A stretch of 7,004 nt of DNA from an uncultured Phycisphaerales bacterium (GTDB taxonomy: Bacteria; Planctomycetota; Phycisphaerae; UBA1845; CAIVHJ01), in contig CAIVHJ010000335.1 of assembly GCA_903905665.1 (NCBI GenBank), positions 1-7,004 of the forward strand. The letters run 5' to 3'. This document shows positions 5,759-7,004 of the stretch, in pieces. Made by a program: the position numbers and the translations under genes. The notes below the pieces were generated by a model. It ran no database searches. It was given only the letters and a program-made list of their open reading frames with translations, and was not told where the DNA came from. Position 1 is the first letter of the stretch; the number at the start of each line of letters is the position of its first letter.

Positions 5759-7004
5759 TCATATCAGCCATCGTTCTCTCCATGCCTGAAACATAAGTAT
5801 CCCCCAGAGGTGGGGATGCCACTGGGATTGCCCTCCCAAAAAGGATTTCCACAACGAGCGGACAAGACGGGCGTTGAGGAACCCATCATCGTTCATTTTG
5901 CGTTCATCAAGCAAAAATTCCGCCCAATCGCGTAGCGAATCTCGCATCCAGAATTCAACCGGGACGGCAAAGCCCATTTTAGGACGAGCAGTAATCTCAC
6001 TCGGTACATATCGATCAAGAACTTGTCGAAGAATCCATTTACCCTGACCGTTGCGAAACTTCTGCGAAAATGGCAAACGCCACGCAAATTCGACAACCCG
6101 GTGATCCAGTAGCGGCACCCGCGCTTCCAGGCTAACGGCCATGCTTGCGCGATCCACTTTGGTGAGAATGTCATCCGGCAGATAATTGACAGTATCGAGG
6201 TACATCATTTGTTCATAAAAGTTTGGAATCAGAGGCCATTTGGTGCGATCGGTCAAGTAGTACGACGGTTCCCACCCACGGCGAACAATTTCTGGGGGAT
6301 TAAGTATCGTGGAGATATATTCACGGTACATTGCTTCGCGACTTTCTTGAGAGATGCGCCTGGCCCCTAATCGCAGTTTGTTCATAAGACCCCGTGGCAG
6401 GAATCGGTTCTCTTCGAGAGGATCCCTTCCTACCACAGCAAGAATCGTATCACCAACAAAACGACGATATTTCGGTTCGCACCATCCCCATAATCGCCAA
6501 CACTCTGCGTTTATAAGAAATCTTCGATATCCTCCAAAAAGCTCGTCTCCACCATCTCCGGACAGGCTTACGGTAACATGTCTACGGGTCAATGCCGATA
6601 GCAAAAATGTTGGAATCTGTGACGAGTCGGCAAAGGGCTCATCGAACATATCGGGCAGTTGTGGAATAACCGCTTTTGCATCTGCAGGTGAGACATACAG
6701 TTCGGTATGTTCCGTACACAAGTGTTTTGCAACAGCCCGGGCATACTCTGCTTCATTGTATTGCTTTTCATGAAACCCAATAGTAAAAGTTTTTACTGGT
6801 TTTTCGCTTTGCGCCTGCATCAAACCGACCACAAGTGATGAATCAATGCCACCGGAGAGAAAAGCCCCGAGCGGTACATCGGCCACCATGCGGATACGAA
6901 CGGCTTCCCGTAATAATGTGTCAAGGCGATCCACCAATTCGCTGTCCGATTCGTGAAAGCGATTGGCTAAATTATCGGCAGCGGCATCCTGCGCCGACCA
7001 GTAA
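5759..7004 (-). CDS. asnB: Asparagine synthase (glutamine-hydrolysing)-type amidotransferase, 5' end outside window
   Basis: The 414 visible residues are the synthetase half of a class II amidotransferase of the asparagine synthase family. The frame stays open to the right edge (first full codon 7003-7001, reading YWSAQ), so the N-terminal glutaminase domain with its catalytic Cys lies outside; family members are usually about 600-650 residues. The ATP-pyrophosphatase loop SGGIDSS is at visible residues 50-56 (bases 6836-6856), followed by PFADSSQIPT (123-132), SGDGGDELFGGY (148-159) and the conserved block LPDDILTKVDRASMAVSLEARVPLLDHR, which I read as intact. A TTG codon at 6937 is internal, not a start. 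In the family the enzyme activates a carboxylate with ATP and transfers ammonia from glutamine. Inside a glycan operon the likely acceptor is a sugar acid or another precursor rather than free aspartate; that is inference. Its stop lies 22 bp before the next gene. Family is certain, substrate unknown. Confidence 0.95.
   Translation of the reverse strand, partial: YWSAQDAAADNLANRFHESDSELVDRLDTLLREAVRIRMVADVPLGAFLSGGIDSSLVVGLMQAQSEKPVKTFTIGFHEKQYNEAEYARAVAKHLCTEHTELYVSPADAKAVIPQLPDMFDEPFADSSQIPTFLLSALTRRHVTVSLSGDGGDELFGGYRRFLINAECWRLWGWCEPKYRRFVGDTILAVVGRDPLEENRFLPRGLMNKLRLGARRISQESREAMYREYISTILNPPEIVRRGWEPSYYLTDRTKWPLIPNFYEQMMYLDTVNYLPDDILTKVDRASMAVSLEARVPLLDHRVVEFAWRLPFSQKFRNGQGKWILRQVLDRYVPSEITARPKMGFAVPVEFWMRDSLRDWAEFLLDERKMNDDGFLNARLVRSLWKSFLGGQSQWHPHLWGILMFQAWRERWLI

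Overview
The window is a stretch of a cell-surface polysaccharide (O-antigen, capsule or exopolysaccharide) biosynthesis locus from a Gram-negative-type bacterium. Every supported gene lies on the minus strand, so transcription runs from the right edge (7004) to the left edge (1). I cannot name the genus. Base composition is moderate and uneven: single 60-base lines counted by eye give about 43-48% GC inside the O-antigen ligase-like gene and about 58-63% inside the glycosyltransferase at 466-1692. No rRNA, tRNA, CRISPR array, intact transposon or convincing terminator was seen.

In transcription order the layout is: (1) an asparagine synthase-type amidotransferase lacking its N-terminal part at the window edge (5759-7004); (2) a GT4 glycosyltransferase (4639-5736); (3) an O-antigen ligase/polymerase-like membrane protein (3397-4629); (4) a GT-C-like polytopic membrane protein (1936-3339); (5) a decayed N-terminal remnant of a GT2 glycosyltransferase (1787-1939); (6) a second GT4 enzyme (466-1692); (7) a decayed N-terminal remnant of another GT4 gene (362-469); (8) the start of a third GT4 gene that runs off the left edge (1-260). 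Gaps are short (22, 9 and 57 bp), two junctions are 4-bp stop/start overlaps, and only the two spacers after the remnants reach about 100 bp. This looks like one polycistronic operon.

Inferred teamwork: the cytosolic GT4 enzymes extend a lipid-linked oligosaccharide, the amidotransferase probably amidates a sugar (for example a uronic acid), the ligase-like protein polymerises or transfers the glycan on the periplasmic side, and the GT-C-like protein may add a side residue from a polyprenyl-phosphate sugar. No initiating transferase, flippase or nucleotide-sugar enzyme is visible here.

The most notable observation is the pair of broken glycosyltransferase genes. Each keeps an overlapping start with the gene upstream, is recognisable for only 35-50 codons, shows family-like residues continuing in another frame past its stop, and is followed by about 95-100 bp of non-coding sequence and then a GT4 gene with a very similar start region. 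This suggests a locus remodelled by deletion and recombination. I see no evidence here of a wholly new biological system.
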